Assembly (NCBI GenBank): GCA_002633005.1
Contig: NMRA01000690.1
Location: forward strand, 68,365-130,364
DNA length: 62,000 nucleotides
From: Phoronis australis
Lineage: Eukaryota; Phoronida; Phoronidae
Direction of reading: 5' to 3'
Under the pieces are notes generated by a model, which saw only the letters and a list, made by a program, of their open reading frames with translations, did not search any database and was not told where the DNA came from. The translations under genes were made by a program, and so were the position numbers. This document shows, in pieces, positions 34,701-45,350 of this stretch; positions within the stretch are counted from its first letter, which is position 1, and every line of letters starts with the position of its first letter.

Positions 34701-37700
34701 ACATCCGGTCAGAGCTATCTCCTTTTAGACAAAACAGTTTTTATTTATCTTGACTTAAAAACGGTTTTTGCTGACCTGATTTTGAGCGGGCTCACGAAAA
34801 AAATGCTTTCGATTTCCCCTTGTTGTTTGGCAGTTCTCGGTGAGCTGACTCAAGATCGGGCCGTCTCGCACGTGTGATGTTTCTGGTATGTGATCCGAAG
34901 TTCTTTCGGTCCTTACATCTTCATAATTAACGTTTGCAAACTGAGGGCGTAAATCTAGGGTTACGGGACGTGTTAAAAACTCGGAGCTTCAGTTGGGTTA
35001 GATGTCGCTCACGGTGTTGTGATACGAGACGTTGTTATAGATTATGTACGTGACAATTGTTGCAACGTTGTAAGCTGTCGTGGCCCTGGTGAGGAATGTA
35101 TCCTTACACTATGTATTTGAATAAGGTTATGTTACGTATTAGAATGTATATGTGCATTGTAGGGCCGCAGTCTTGGGCACAATTTTACAAATCGTGCGGC
35201 GGAGAACAGCAGTCGCCGATTAATTTCAACTCCAGCAATTTGACTTTTGACCCCCAGCTGCCGGGTGCCATTCAGCTGACCGGATACGAAGCCTCTAGTG
35301 GAAAATGGTTGGTGAAGAACAATGGTTACCATGGTATGTAAGAATATTTTCCCTCTACCTGACGATTAGAGATTCCATGTGCTGAGAAGATGCCGATTTC
35401 CCATATTCCAGTTATACAGAAGAGATTGTTTTTGTCAATAAAAAGCTTACGGGCGGCTCGATACTCACCAGGTGATGTTAGCAATCACAGATTTCTCTTT
35501 TTACATCTGGAACCATTGGCGGCATCACTCAAGCAATTCCATGATACCAGGAGATGTTATCTCTTCCTGATGATACTAAATATATGCCGACCATTCTGTC
35601 AGGGTCGCGGAGGATCTAAAATTATTCGTCCCTAAATTACCGGAACGCAGAGGTTATTTTACATAGACTTTTCTCGTGGATACGATTATATTCCATCTCT
35701 GTGATTTCTTTCCAGTGACAGTTGAACTTCCGCCTGGAATTACCATTCAAGGGTCAAAGTTGAGCGGTCTTTACGAGGCTGCACAGTTTCACTTTCACTG
35801 GGGTAGCACAGATGGACATGGGTCAGAACACTTGGTTGATGGCCACAGGTATCCCATGGAGGTACGGTACATCTTCCTTCCGGCTTAACAACGCAATTTT
35901 ACTTCGCTTTCAAACCAAAGTTAAATTGGCTTAGAATCAATTGACCCATGGTGTAGCACTTGCAAAACTGTTCCGTTACCTTGACTCTTTTTGCCTCGAT
36001 GCGACGTCAAGTGAAGCAGGGCTGCGAGTTTTTTGTTCGAAAAGATCGCGAAACTAAAAACACCGCGCTAATTTTTGGCGAGTCCGCAGGCGATCTAATC
36101 GGAGAATCTATTTGCAATAAATTGTTATTCGAGTTCCCTTTATCATCTCATTTGCAGCTTCATGTAGTCCACTATAATACAAAGTACGGGTCGATGGAAT
36201 CGGCCGCCAGTAAAGACGATGGATTGGCGGTACTGGGAGTTTTCATTGAGGTAAGACACCATTTGAATCTATTCTCTGTGAAATCATTTTCTTTGTCAAG
36301 ATATAGAAGTGAGCGTCAGTCTTTTGGCTTTCCTCTTGTAATCTTGTCGTTGATGCGCTTTCGAGGAAGAGACGGTTTTCAGATCAGCTGCTTCGACGAG
36401 TAGCCTCGTACCCAAATGGCACAATACCGCCTATCATGGTTCTGTGGAATTTACCCATAACAACGTGCATCGGCAAAGCACTTGTTTCTTTATTACGATA
36501 TACTGCTGATTATCAATCGATATTCGTCATTCCATTGGCAATAGTCATGCGCGCACCCNNNNNNNNNNNNNNNNNNNNNNNNNNNNNNNNNNNNNNNNNN
36601 NNNNNNNNNNNNNNNNNNNNNNNNNNNNNNNNNNNNNNNNNNNNNNNNNNNNNNNNNNNNNNNNNNNNNNNNNNNNNNNNNNNNNNNNNNNNNNNNNNNN
36701 NNNNNNNNNNNNNNNNNNNNNNNNNNNNNNNNNNNNNNNNNNNNNNNNNNNNNNNNNNNNNNNNNNNNNNNNNNNNNNNNNNNNNNNNNNNNNNNNNNNN
36801 NNNNNNNNNNNNNNNNNNNNNNNNNNNNNNNNNNNNNNNNNNNNNNNNNNNNNNNNNNNNNNNNNNNNNNNNNNNNNNNNNNNNNNNNNNNNNNNNNNNN
36901 NNNNNNNNNNNNNNNNNNNNNNNNNNNNNNNNNNNNNNNNNNNNNNNNNNNNNNNNNNNNNNNNNNNNNNNNNNNNNNNNNNNNNNNNNNNNNNNNNNNN
37001 NNNNNNNNNNNNNNNNNNNNNNNNNNNNNNNNNNNNNNNNNNNNNNNNNNNNNNNNNNNNNNNNNNNNNNNNNNNNNNNNNNNNNNNNNNNNNNNNNGGG
37101 GGGGGGGGGGCCCGGGCCCCCTGGGCCCCCCCCAAATCCGCCTATGCTATATTGGAACAGTAATAACAACAACGGGAACCGAAACACATGAGCCCAAGCT
37201 GTATTCGTCATCATCGCCGTTCCTGTCCTAGCTTCTCTGCTGCTGCTTTTGCTGTTTCTGATAGTGGCGGCGGCGCTGTTTTGTTGACGTACATGTAGCT
37301 TCAGGAGTAGCCAACACGATTAGCCAGAATCTAACATGGCCTTGGGTGTCCATATGTTTCACCTACATTCTTCTATTGGAAATTGTGGTTCAGGGGTACC
37401 ATAGGATATCATACACATCCATCGCATCCTAGGCACGAACTACCTACGAACCTATAAATCATGCATACGAACCCAGAAACCGTGCATACGAACAAAAACT
37501 ATGCTACACAAAAATCACATTGAAATCATACTCACGAACCCCCAAGAGATAAAGTGTTCGTGAGTGTGATTCGATGCTCGTGGGTATGATTTTGTGTTCG
37601 TGTGTCTGATGTTTGTGGTTCGGCGAGCACGATTTTTTTCGTATGGGTGACTTTTGAGTTCGTATGCATGATTCTCGGGTTCGTAGTTGGTTCGTGCGTA

Positions 37701-40175
37701 AGTTGCGATGCTGCTGCGTATGATTCTACGGTAGCCCTGTGGTTGTGACATCTTACAACAGTTGCGGATTTAGGGGAAAGGGGGGAAAGAGGGCCCCCCT
37801 AAAATTCTCCCAGATTCCCTTTGGCGGTTCGGGGGTGCGAATGTCTGGCGGGTAAAATTTTGGCTAATACTCTGTCCTGCTCCCCAACTCAAAACCCTGA
37901 ATCCGCCCCTGTACATGTACTGTATATCCGCCGGTGCAACATGTTATTAAGGAACAACTTGAGACTGCGGTTCAACAACAGTAAGTGACTACTTTTGACT
38001 GACGACCGGCTTAGTACCATTGTTGAAATTTTTCTCCTATATAACACACATCACTGTTACACATATATTTTACAGGTTGGAAATCATAACCATGCCTATG
38101 AAGAGTTGACGAGTAAACTCCCGAAGATCCAGCGCAAGGGTAAGCTTTCAGTCTTGTTTAAAAGACAATCTAAGCGGGTGATTGGCCTGGATATTATCTA
38201 TCTGCCTGTTTCGCTAGTATTGTTTCCGGCCATGCTCTCTCGCGCGAAAATGAGACACCACAGTAGCCGAGTTTTCTCGCTCGAAATCCCACAGCATGTC
38301 GTCAACGCGATTTGTGATATTGTTACATGTATGTACTCATTCTGTCGCTCGTTCTCACTTCAGTTTGTAACCACCAAAGCACCTGAAAAACTTGCACCTT
38401 GTCGACGAGTATGTGTATTTAGCGAAATATCTTTAAGACTAGAGATTTTAACTCAGTAAAACTTCGCAAATTCTGAAAGTGGAAAGCCTTTAGGAGTTGA
38501 TTGTTGACTTAATACCATTCAGGCAATAATTGGGAAAGGAGAAAAGTAAATTCGTCGTAAAACGACGGTATCATTGCTAAATTCTATTTGATATGAATTT
38601 TCAAGATGAAATCTAGAAAACTGCATCATTTTTTCCACCAAGTTATTGTTCAAATATTGAACTGCATAAAAATCGTAAAAGTTTTATCTTTGGTAGCTGC
38701 TCATGCAAAAGTAGAACATTCTAGGAACAATTCTTAATAGCGTTCTGGAGAATAATACAAGCAGGGTATCTGAAAGTTTAGCATGAATCTCAACAGCCAC
38801 TCCTGAGATAAGATGTTCCGAATTTAGGACATTTTATTGGAATTTTTCTACCGTCCTGCATAACCTTAAGTTTCGAATTGCGTGTTGTCATGCCTTTTTA
38901 CGTCACTTCCTTGAATGGAAAATCAAAGATTACGTTTAGTCCAGAACATGGTCAAGAACCATCGCATGCAACTGCATCTTTCTTTCTAGGTGACTCGTTC
39001 AGTATGGCTGCTAAGAATATGCGCGCATTTCTGCCACGTGACGTGTACGGCTACTTCCGGTATCACGGTAGTTTGACCACACCTCCTTGTTACGAATCAG
39101 TGACGTGGACAGTGTTTGAACAAACTGTGAAGTTATCTCAAGATCAGGTAACTTCTTTGATTGAAAAGACAACTGTACGAACCACCGTTGATACTGTAAC
39201 GCCTGGTGCTGTGTCGGGATCACCAGCTTTTCCCCTAATTATACGATGCAAAAATAATTTTCCACGGCGCATTCGCGTGCGGATTACTAACGTAAAATTT
39301 CTCAATATCACTAATTACGTGATGAATATGTTGTAGGCCTCCCAAAGGGCTTATTGTTACTTTTCTGCACTTATGTGAACACGGCTCACGAGCATAATGC
39401 AAATTAACCCGCAATTGTAAGCAAGGCCCGTGGTCTCTTCGATGTTTACCCACGTGTTTGTAAAACCCTCTCTGCAGATTCACATCGTAGGCCTATACGA
39501 CTTTATAATCGACTTTCGTATGCATGTACGACTTATCGGAGTGTGTAGATATACACGTGTCCCTGTTTTAGAGCTAGAAGTCGTTATGATAGGCTTCTAA
39601 TGGGTTGAAATAGATAATTCATTTTGCTCCGATTTTCCCTCCACTAAGTGGAAATCTTATGTGACGTTTGAACCACTTACTACACACTCCGATGGTCATG
39701 TGTGATGGCGTCATAAACCGGTTTCAGAGTATCCGAGTACGAAAATCGTTCTTTTTGACGGCGCACGTGTGCAGTGTTCCTAATTGAAGACTAAACTATC
39801 TTCGTAAGTGCTTGAGTCACGTTGTTCATATAACCCTGTCTATAATCTGGTTGGTGTTCAAAGTTTAAAACTCTACCTAGTCTTACGCTTTGTATTCTAA
39901 TTGCGCGTCTTTTCGTTCTTCAACAGATTGGGAATTTCCGCGCCATGCACTTCGAAAGTGAACCGTCGCGCCCAGACTTCATGGTGAATAACTTCCGGTC
40001 TCTGCAACCAATTGGAAAGCGTGTTGTTTTCACCAGTAGGGACTATAGTTCCACACACGCTTTGAGCCAAAATTTTAAAGAAAAATGGTTCTTTGTAGCA
40101 GTTGTCGCTCTTATGTTTTTCGTGCTAGGTCGCTCTTCGATTCGACCTAAAGCTTCAATATTCAAAGAGGACTAG
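31741..40175 (+). CDS. Alpha-carbonic anhydrase, membrane type, whole gene
   Basis: Catalyses CO2 + H2O to bicarbonate + H+; expected at the cell surface or in the secretory pathway. Exons: 31741-31795 (or 33719-33806), 34052-34090, 35163-35333, 35716-35861, 36158-36250, 38076-38139, 38990-39147 and 39927-40175. The product is 324 residues, or 335 with the alternative first exon, close to CA XIV. It contains a signal peptide, GPQSWAQFY, CGGEQQSPINF, QFHFHWGS (zinc His94 and His96 in CA II numbering), GSEH (Glu106), LHVVHYN (Glu117-equivalent replaced by Leu-His context; zinc His119), VLGVFIEVG and SLTTPPCYESVTW (Thr199). Cysteines 23 and 203, the disulfide of secreted forms, are present. The C-terminus has a hydrophobic segment WFFVAVVALMFFVLG and a short basic tail, so it is probably single-pass. 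Position 64 is Tyr, not His. Closest to the CA XII/XIV group by layout; orthology not settled. Confidence 0.92.
33719..33806 (+). CDS. Carbonic anhydrase alternative exon 1b (signal peptide)
   Basis: The ATG encodes MSTRLMASF followed by IQIFVVIIYMLGYHA, a plausible signal peptide with a longer N-region. Donor ACAG|GTAAGT, ideal, also phase 1. It lies 245 bases upstream of exon 2. Either 1a or 1b can start a full-length protein, suggesting alternative promoters; one of them could be unused. Confidence 0.62.
34052..34090 (+). CDS. Carbonic anhydrase exon 2
   Basis: DAGDWSYLTKHRT, the short WSY segment that precedes GP.W in alpha-CAs. Acceptor TATTCTTGCAG, donor ACAG|GTATCC, phase 1 at both ends. 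Confidence 0.88.
35163..35333 (+). CDS. Carbonic anhydrase exon 3
   Basis: GPQSWAQFYKSCGGEQQSPI, then NFNSSNLTF and WLVKNNGYH. Contains the first disulfide cysteine and the Asn62 region. NNG is followed by Tyr-His instead of His at position 64. NSS and NLT are possible N-glycosylation sites. Acceptor GCATTGTAG, donor CATG|GTATGT. Confidence 0.94.
35716..35861 (+). CDS. Carbonic anhydrase exon 4 (zinc site)
   Basis: VTVELPPGITIQGSKLSGLY, then EAAQFHFHWGSTDGHGSEHL. Carries Gln92, zinc ligands His94 and His96, and Glu106. Acceptor TTCTTTCCAG, donor GAG|GTACGG, ending in phase 0. Confidence 0.96.
36158..36250 (+). CDS. Carbonic anhydrase exon 5 (third zinc ligand)
   Basis: LHVVHYNTKYGSMESAASKD, then GLAVLGVFIE. 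Carries the third zinc His (119) and the Val143 pocket region. Acceptor CATTTGCAG, donor GAG|GTAAGA, phase 0 at both ends. Confidence 0.95.
36559..37097. other. Assembly gap (539 N)
   Basis: Unresolved bases in the carbonic anhydrase intron 5, followed by a run of G/C (37098-37131), which probably caused the break. Confidence 0.99.
37098..37131. repeat. G/C homopolymer tract
   Basis: Thirteen or so G followed by C and G blocks at the gap edge; may be partly a sequencing artefact. Confidence 0.8.
37430..37705. repeat. Long imperfect inverted repeat of ATCATnCnTACGAAC-type units
   Basis: The left arm (GGCACGAACTACCTACGAAC, CTATAAATCATGCATACGAA) pairs with the right arm (GAGTTCGTATGCATGATTCT, CGGGTTCGTAGTTGGTTCGT). 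Between them the same 12-17 base unit recurs in both directions, for example ATCATACTCACGAAC and GTTCGTGAGTGTGAT. It is a foldback-like structure in the carbonic anhydrase intron 5. Confidence 0.75.
37763..37910 (+). mobile_element. Short MITE family M1, copy 2
   Basis: GCGGATTTAGG at the left and CCCTGAATCCGC at the right are inverted repeats with one mismatch. The interior CCTAAAATTCTCCCAGATTC and GTGCGAATGTCTGGCGGG match copies at 29871 and 43679. Confidence 0.78.
38076..38139 (+). CDS. Carbonic anhydrase exon 6
   Basis: VGNHNHAYEELTSKLPKIQR then K, the VG-x4-AYE segment after strand VLGVFIE. Acceptor TATTTTACAG, donor AAGG|GTAAGC, phase 1 exit. Confidence 0.93.
38680..38875 (+). repeat. 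Dispersed repeat family R2, copy 2
   Basis: CTCATGCAAAAGTAGAACAT, GGAACAATTC, TCTGGAGAATAATACA, TATCTGAAAGTTTAGCATGA and CATAACCTTAAG match the copies at 20395 and 43475. It ends about 115 bases before exon 7. Confidence 0.6.
38990..39147 (+). CDS. Carbonic anhydrase exon 7 (Thr199 region)
   Basis: GDSFSMAAKNMRAFLPRDVY, then GYFRYHGSLTTPPCYESVTW and TVFEQTVKLSQDQ. Carries the Thr199-Thr200 gate, the second disulfide Cys and Trp209. Acceptor TTCTTTCTAG, donor CAG|GTAACT. Confidence 0.96.
39927..40175 (+). CDS. Carbonic anhydrase exon 8 (C-terminus, membrane anchor)
   Basis: IGNFRAMHFESEP, NNFRSLQPIGKRVVF (the conserved NFR.LQP.N.R.V end of the CA fold), a spacer, then KEKWFFVAVVALMFFVLG and the tail RSSIRPKASIFKED, TAG at 40173-40175. 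The hydrophobic run is only about 15 residues. The charged tail argues against a GPI anchor. Acceptor TTCTTCAACAG. Confidence 0.9.
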   Translation: MGNFRAMHFESEPSRPDFMVNNFRSLQPIGKRVVFTSRDYSSTHALSQNFKEKWFFVAVVALMFFVLGRSSIRPKASIFKED

Positions 40176-40245
40176 GTTTTTGTCCCACGCAACGCTCTTA
40201 CCATATTTGTAAAATGGGCTTACCTACACACGACTTAAGTACCCG

Positions 40246-41094
40246 TTTTTATGCGCCCACATATTTATATGTGGTCGTATATTGCCGTCATCTCTGTCTG
40301 GGCGTCCGGGTGTTCGGCGTCCGGCGTCCGTGGCTGTATCTCCTAAACCCCTTGCAGGATCATATTTAAATTTGGCAGGTGTGTTCCTATGGGGTCTACG
40401 ACAGAGCGGGGCGACGAGTTTCGGACGGACCTGAATACCGCTGTGCCCCCTAGTGGCATTTTAGTTTTTTTGAAATTTAGTACATAGGCAGCATCTATTA
40501 ATGAGTTGACGCTAGCCGTTCATCTTCGGATTGATTCAAGGTTTTTTACGCCACCCAGTGGCCATTTTTGTTGTTTTTGAGTCTGTTTTGTGGCGTTCGT
40601 CCCACTGTCAACCAAACCACTCTAAGGATGATTGTGAAAGTCTGCATCCATGTACTTTGTATGAAGGGGAGGGTTGCCGATGATTTTCTGATGACTTCGA
40701 CTACTGTGGCGTCTCCTAGTGGCATTTTTTGCACCCCTACCTCCATCTCCTAAGCCCTCTCCAGGATCTTTATCAAATTTAGCACGTGTACAGTATTCAT
40801 ATGAAGTTAACAAGAGAAGATGACGACTTTTAGACTGATCCGATGAACACTGTGCCCCTTAGTGGCAATTTCGTTTTTTGTTTTCCTCTGTTTCTCTGAA
40901 GTTCCTCGGAGAATTTTAAGTAAAGTTGGTAAATGACTTTCTTTTAAAGAAACGATTTTTTTTTACTTTCAGACGGATTCGATGTATTTTGCGCCATCTA
41001 GTGGTCATTTTAATGACACAAATAAACAACACTAAAAGCCCACCATTTGCAATGCATTAGTGGGCGCATTTTAACGCTCCGCGTTGCTCTTGTT
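40246..41094 (+). mobile_element. Repeat family R3, copy 2
   Basis: Same ends as 20922-22354, with ATGCGCCCAC (40251) and GTGGGCGCAT (41060) as inverted repeats. It has about one and a half internal units, with GTGCCCCCTAGTGGC at 40443 and GTGCCCCTTAGTGGC at 40852. It begins 71 bases after the carbonic anhydrase stop. AATAAA at 41021-41026 inside it is the first on this strand after that stop and may end the transcript. Confidence 0.8.
40443..41005 (-). promoter_or_regulatory. Five CTCF-like motifs inside R3 copy 2
   Basis: Plus-strand positions 40443-40457, 40548-40562, 40709-40723, 40852-40866 and 40991-41005, read on the minus strand. The first is the closest to the consensus. Motif similarity only. 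Confidence 0.33.
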
Positions 41095-41700
41095 CATATT
41101 TTCCAAGGTTCAGGCTACATATAGCGTGGAAACAATTTCAGGCCCTCACAACTTAAGTTCAGCGTGGATCCCTAACTTAAGTCCTGAATCAAAACAAATA
41201 GGCCAAACCCGCGGTACAAAATCCATACCCGTGTCCCTAAACTCCGCACACGAATAGAAAATATTCCATACCCAATAACCATTCTCTGGATTCCTGAGCC
41301 GGACCCCGGAGTGGTCCATATCTGGAGTACACTGTATCTAGACTGATTTTCGGCTTTCCAGAGTGTATTGAGCCGATTTAAGCCGTCGTGTGTGTGGTCA
41401 TTGAATTTGTATCACAGGTTTAGTGTTTGCTGGTCCAAGACTGAAGTTTAGGGTACTGAAGCTGTAATTTAGAGACTTGATCAAGGAGACGTTTCCACTC
41501 CCTGTGCCAACACTGTTCAATGTCCGGGGCCATGTATTGTTGTCGACATATAAACCAAATCATGAGACAGCTTTCGTATCCATCGAAAGAGGGCGGCACT
41601 TTCCAGATTTTACAATATGAAATATCAACATTTGCATTAAATCTCCCCTTACTGGTTGTAACTTTGCATCTCCTAGTTTTCTTAAAGAAAATTCTGTATT
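41095..41700. other. Intergenic, nothing recognised
   Basis: No exon, repeat boundary or RNA gene identified between R3 copy 2 and the CATA array. Confidence 0.4.
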
Positions 41701-41917
41701 ATATACATACGAGACATATACATAAACATATACATATATATACATATATATATACATATGCATGTATATACAAATATAAGCATACATACACACATACATA
41801 CATACATACATACATACATACGTACAAACATACATACATACATACAAACATTTATTCATAAATACATTCATTCATTCATGCATACATACGTACATACCTT
41901 CATACATAAATAAATAT
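41701..41917. repeat. (CATA)n / (TA)n microsatellite
   Basis: Long imperfect CATA and TATACA runs. Open frames on both strands here (Tyr/Ile/His- and Cys/Met/Tyr-rich) are products of the repeat and not genes. Confidence 0.97.
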
Positions 41918-43017
41918 TGTTCAGCAACAAGTCGTCATTTCTAAGCAACTAGCACAGAATTAGAATCAGAAATATTTATTGTATGCAAGCCTTGGCCTCA
42001 TAATACAGTTAACAATACAAATTTAAATTATAAAACTTCAACTTTATCACTGTTATTCTTGAAATATGTAACACCAGGATTGCTCAAAACATTTCTTAAG
42101 ACGACAGTCGTGAATTGAAAGACATTGAGTTTGAAAGGGTGACTTTTTCCAAGCTCTTCTTTAAAGAGATCAGTTTGCAAGTGGTTCCGCACTAGACGAT
42201 GTTGGCAACAAAGTCGCCGAAGACGTGCTCAAGTATTTGTAGTGCGAATATAATATGATTCATCGCGTAGTGTTAATTAACTACGTGTATGCCTTTTCCT
42301 GCATGACAGAATCCTATGTTTGTTTGTCTTCATGTAACTTACATATATTATAAATTGACAACGAGTTTGTAAAAATGGAAATAACAATTTTAAATAAACC
42401 TGACAAGTTGTTACATGTCGAGATGAAAGTGTTCACATAACGTACATAGTTTTCTTTTTTCTACTGGTCGGTCAATAATACGCGTTGTCTTGGTGACAGC
42501 AAGTTCGCATTTTTTTTCTCTAAATCACAGCCCGAGTGTGTTTAAACCCGGTAATGAACATAAGGTATGGTGTTGTGTTTGTCAACTAATTACCGTCCAG
42601 GTAAGTACTGGTAAGTACAGGTAAGTAAATTTTCTGGCCTTCTTCAGACTGCGAGTCAACACGTTTCTAGTGTGTGCATATGTCAACAGTGCGAGGTATC
42701 GATACCGCCTTGTGAATATATTAGGGAGAGTTCAACCTGCGGTCACCCGGGCATTATCGCGGAGCCCAACAGATGGTCAGGCCCAGTGAGTGTTTAAAGT
42801 GACATAGGTTTTTGGCCGAAAATTGAATTTTCGGCATTATTGTTGAATGAGATGGACTTCTTAATGTTAGTAGTTTTGACCAGAACTATAAAATAACAAA
42901 ATCCTTCGTGATTTTGCAATTTCATTACAAATCGCCTTATTCTTGCTAAAATCAAGACCTGTGTCTTAACAAACTTGGACTGCTGTGCTAAATGTACAGT
43001 AATACAGTAGTTCTACA
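41918..43017. other. Intergenic, nothing recognised
   Basis: No coding exon. A short GGTAAGTACTGGTAAGTACA run (about 42599-42625) contains three overlapping GTAAGT donor-like motifs but no adjacent open frame. Confidence 0.4.
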
Positions 43018-43095
43018 GAGCGGGATTTGGTTCAGTGACAGCTCCATCAGATACTGCAAACCTAGGTGGGTTCGATTCCGCACTGCTGCTAATTT
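43018..43095 (+). other. tRNA-derived sequence (SINE head-like)
   Basis: TTTGGTTCAGTGACAG (43026) resembles a pol III box A. GGTTCGATTCC (43069-43079) is a perfect box B, about 30 bases downstream. The T-stem and acceptor stem do not pair well, so this is not called as a functional tRNA. Confidence 0.4.
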
Positions 43096-43474
43096 CGTCG
43101 ACAACTTCCCTTTATGTACCAAAAAAAAGGCAAATTTAAAAATTACTAGGAAGTAATATTTGTGATTTTTTCAAAATCGTGTATGAACCAACTTCCGACG
43201 CTTTAAAGTTATGTAGGTTATTATGGACAAGCCTATCTGTGCATTGAGCCCAATATACATATTTGTCAGCGTGAAAAAAGCCTACAGAATTTGATATTTC
43301 ATTTTACACCAGTCTGCCGTTGATTGGGTCACGTGACCATGTGTTCAGTAGAATTTGGCTAAATATAAAAGCAGCATCACTACCATATCTAAATTTCGTT
43401 TAATATAAAGACGGTTATTTTTTAATTACCTTGTCGTTTTTGCTTATGCAACTTTTCAGTTACATCGTTAACGT

Positions 43475-43660
43475 CATAAAAGTTTCATTTTTATTATCCC
43501 TCGTGCAAAAATGGACGGACCTAAAAGAACAATGCATGAAACATGGTTTCTGAACGTTTCATATGAACCTCGTCAGCCATTTCGAAGACATGATATTCTG
43601 AAGTTTGTCAAATTTGAACATTTTGCTAACGCCCCATATAACCTTAAAAGCGTTGATTTT
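43475..43660 (+). repeat. Dispersed repeat family R2, copy 3
   Basis: CTCGTGCAAAAATGGA, AAGAACAAT, TTTCATATGAACCTCGTCAG and ATATAACCTTAAAAG match the order in copies 1 and 2. Confidence 0.5.
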
Positions 43661-43678
43661 TTACATGCCAACAACCAG

Positions 43679-43838
43679 TGGCAAATTTAAGGGAGAGGGG
43701 GGCAAGAGGACCATGCCCCCCCCCTCCTAAAATTCTCCCAGATTCCAATCGGCATTTCATGGGTGTAAATGCCGGTCTGACGGGCAAAATCCTGGTTAAT
43801 CTACCGCCCTCTAATTCAAATCCCTGGATACGCCCCTA
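43679..43838 (+). mobile_element. Short MITE family M1, copy 3
   Basis: GCAAATTTAAGGG on the left; CCTAAAATTCTCCCAGATTC and GTCTGACGGGCAAAATC inside; CCCTGGATACGCCCCTAA at the right. A further GGCGGATCCAGG at about 44319 may be the start of a related element. Confidence 0.65.
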
Positions 43839-45255
43839 ATAAATACAACATGTATTCACTTACTCCCAAAATGAAAGTTTGTATTGTTTTTTCCTACTCT
43901 GTAAACCCTCTGAGATGATCACAACGATCTCAAGGTAAGCTACACAAAATGCAGTTTCAATCTCAACACAAACGTAACTTAGAATAAAAAATGTTTCCAA
44001 ATAATCCTCTTCCCACGTGACAGCGAATGCTTTCGAATTCATAATCAACAGGGTTCAAAAATACTTTGATTGAATTTGTGGAGGTCAACCACAGAAATTT
44101 AACAACCTGATTGACTAGCACATAAATGTGCAAACGCTTGAAAATTGATACTGAAATAACGCAGATGCACGTACATACCGTAGGCCCGAAACTCCTTACA
44201 AAATTCACCCAGTCGCCCAGTACATGTTCCCCTTTTTCTGCATATTTTTCACGTGCGTCACTGATTTCGTATTCCTTTTACATAAACTTTCATCAATATA
44301 TTTTGAAATTGGTCACTGGCGGATCCAGGATGTCGTAAGGGGGAGCCCAACCACTGTTTTCAAAGGAAAACCTCGAACTTGTGAAACATTGGTGTCGGCG
44401 GGCCGAAGGCGTTTTTTGGTCATGTCCGTAATGGAGTTCGGACCTTCTGCCCCCCAACTCCTCTTAATATGCTCTCGGAGTCAAACAATATTCGTTGTTC
44501 TTACCTAGTTTGAAATACCCGAACATTGATGGAAGGAAGACAAATTTCAATGGGTATCTAATTCTAATTACATGGTGTATCATGTTTTAGCAGAATTGCA
44601 TTTCTGTTTGCTTTGCTAAATAGTTGTAAAATCTGCATTCAATGTTGTTTGAATTTGTTTCGCAATATTCAAATTAGCTGAAACCCTGACATCTATTTCC
44701 GTGTTTTAGCGAGATACTGTTCCCAACTCTCGAGTTGTCAGCGAGAGTCGAGATTTCCTTTCCGACGTCCCGACTGACGAATTAATTACGTCTTCGATAT
44801 ATATCCAACTAGTATGAAGCCCCTAATGTAAACAGTACGTCAGTGGTCACCATGACAACGGGGAAAGATACGAAACTCGATACCCGAATTAAAAAAGTAA
44901 AATATTACTGCAAATAAAAACTGTCACATTGTAAGTCCCATGATGGATGGAGTTTAAAGATTTCGGCTTTTTATAAATTCATTGTCGCGGATAAAAAGTA
45001 TTTTAGGAAGGTCGGTACACAAATCTCGGCGCTTCCAATAAGTCCTTTCGAGTTGTTTTTGTAATTAAGGTTCCTTTGTGGAGAGCTTTAACACATGACT
45101 GTTAATATTAAAACAATTTGAATCAATATTTGATTGATGAAAAGCTCTTTGAAGTATTCTCAAGTTATATTTTTTCTAGGCGTATCGATAAATCGCAATT
45201 CTCTTGACGAGAACAAACAGACAGATATCACCTGACTGTTATGTCTTTTAGAAGA

Positions 45256-45350
45256 TTTATCATCATGATAGTGTATAACTTTATTATTATGGTAGTGTAT
45301 AACTTTGTTATCATGATAATGTATAACTTTATTATCATGGTAGTGTTTGG
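45256..45350 (+). repeat. Four tandem 24-base units
   Basis: TTTATTATTATGGTAGTGTA plus TAAC, with 1-4 changes per copy; the last is truncated by one base. Confidence 0.85.

Noticed and set aside
36436-37214. Long open frames across the second N gap, with a Gly/Pro-rich end
   Set aside because: Artefact of N bases and the G/C homopolymer tract.
41520-41871. Open frames of 113 and 103 codons on both strands
   Set aside because: Largely the translation of the CATA microsatellite.
43018-43095. Functional tRNA gene
   Set aside because: Box B is perfect, but the T-stem and acceptor stem do not pair.
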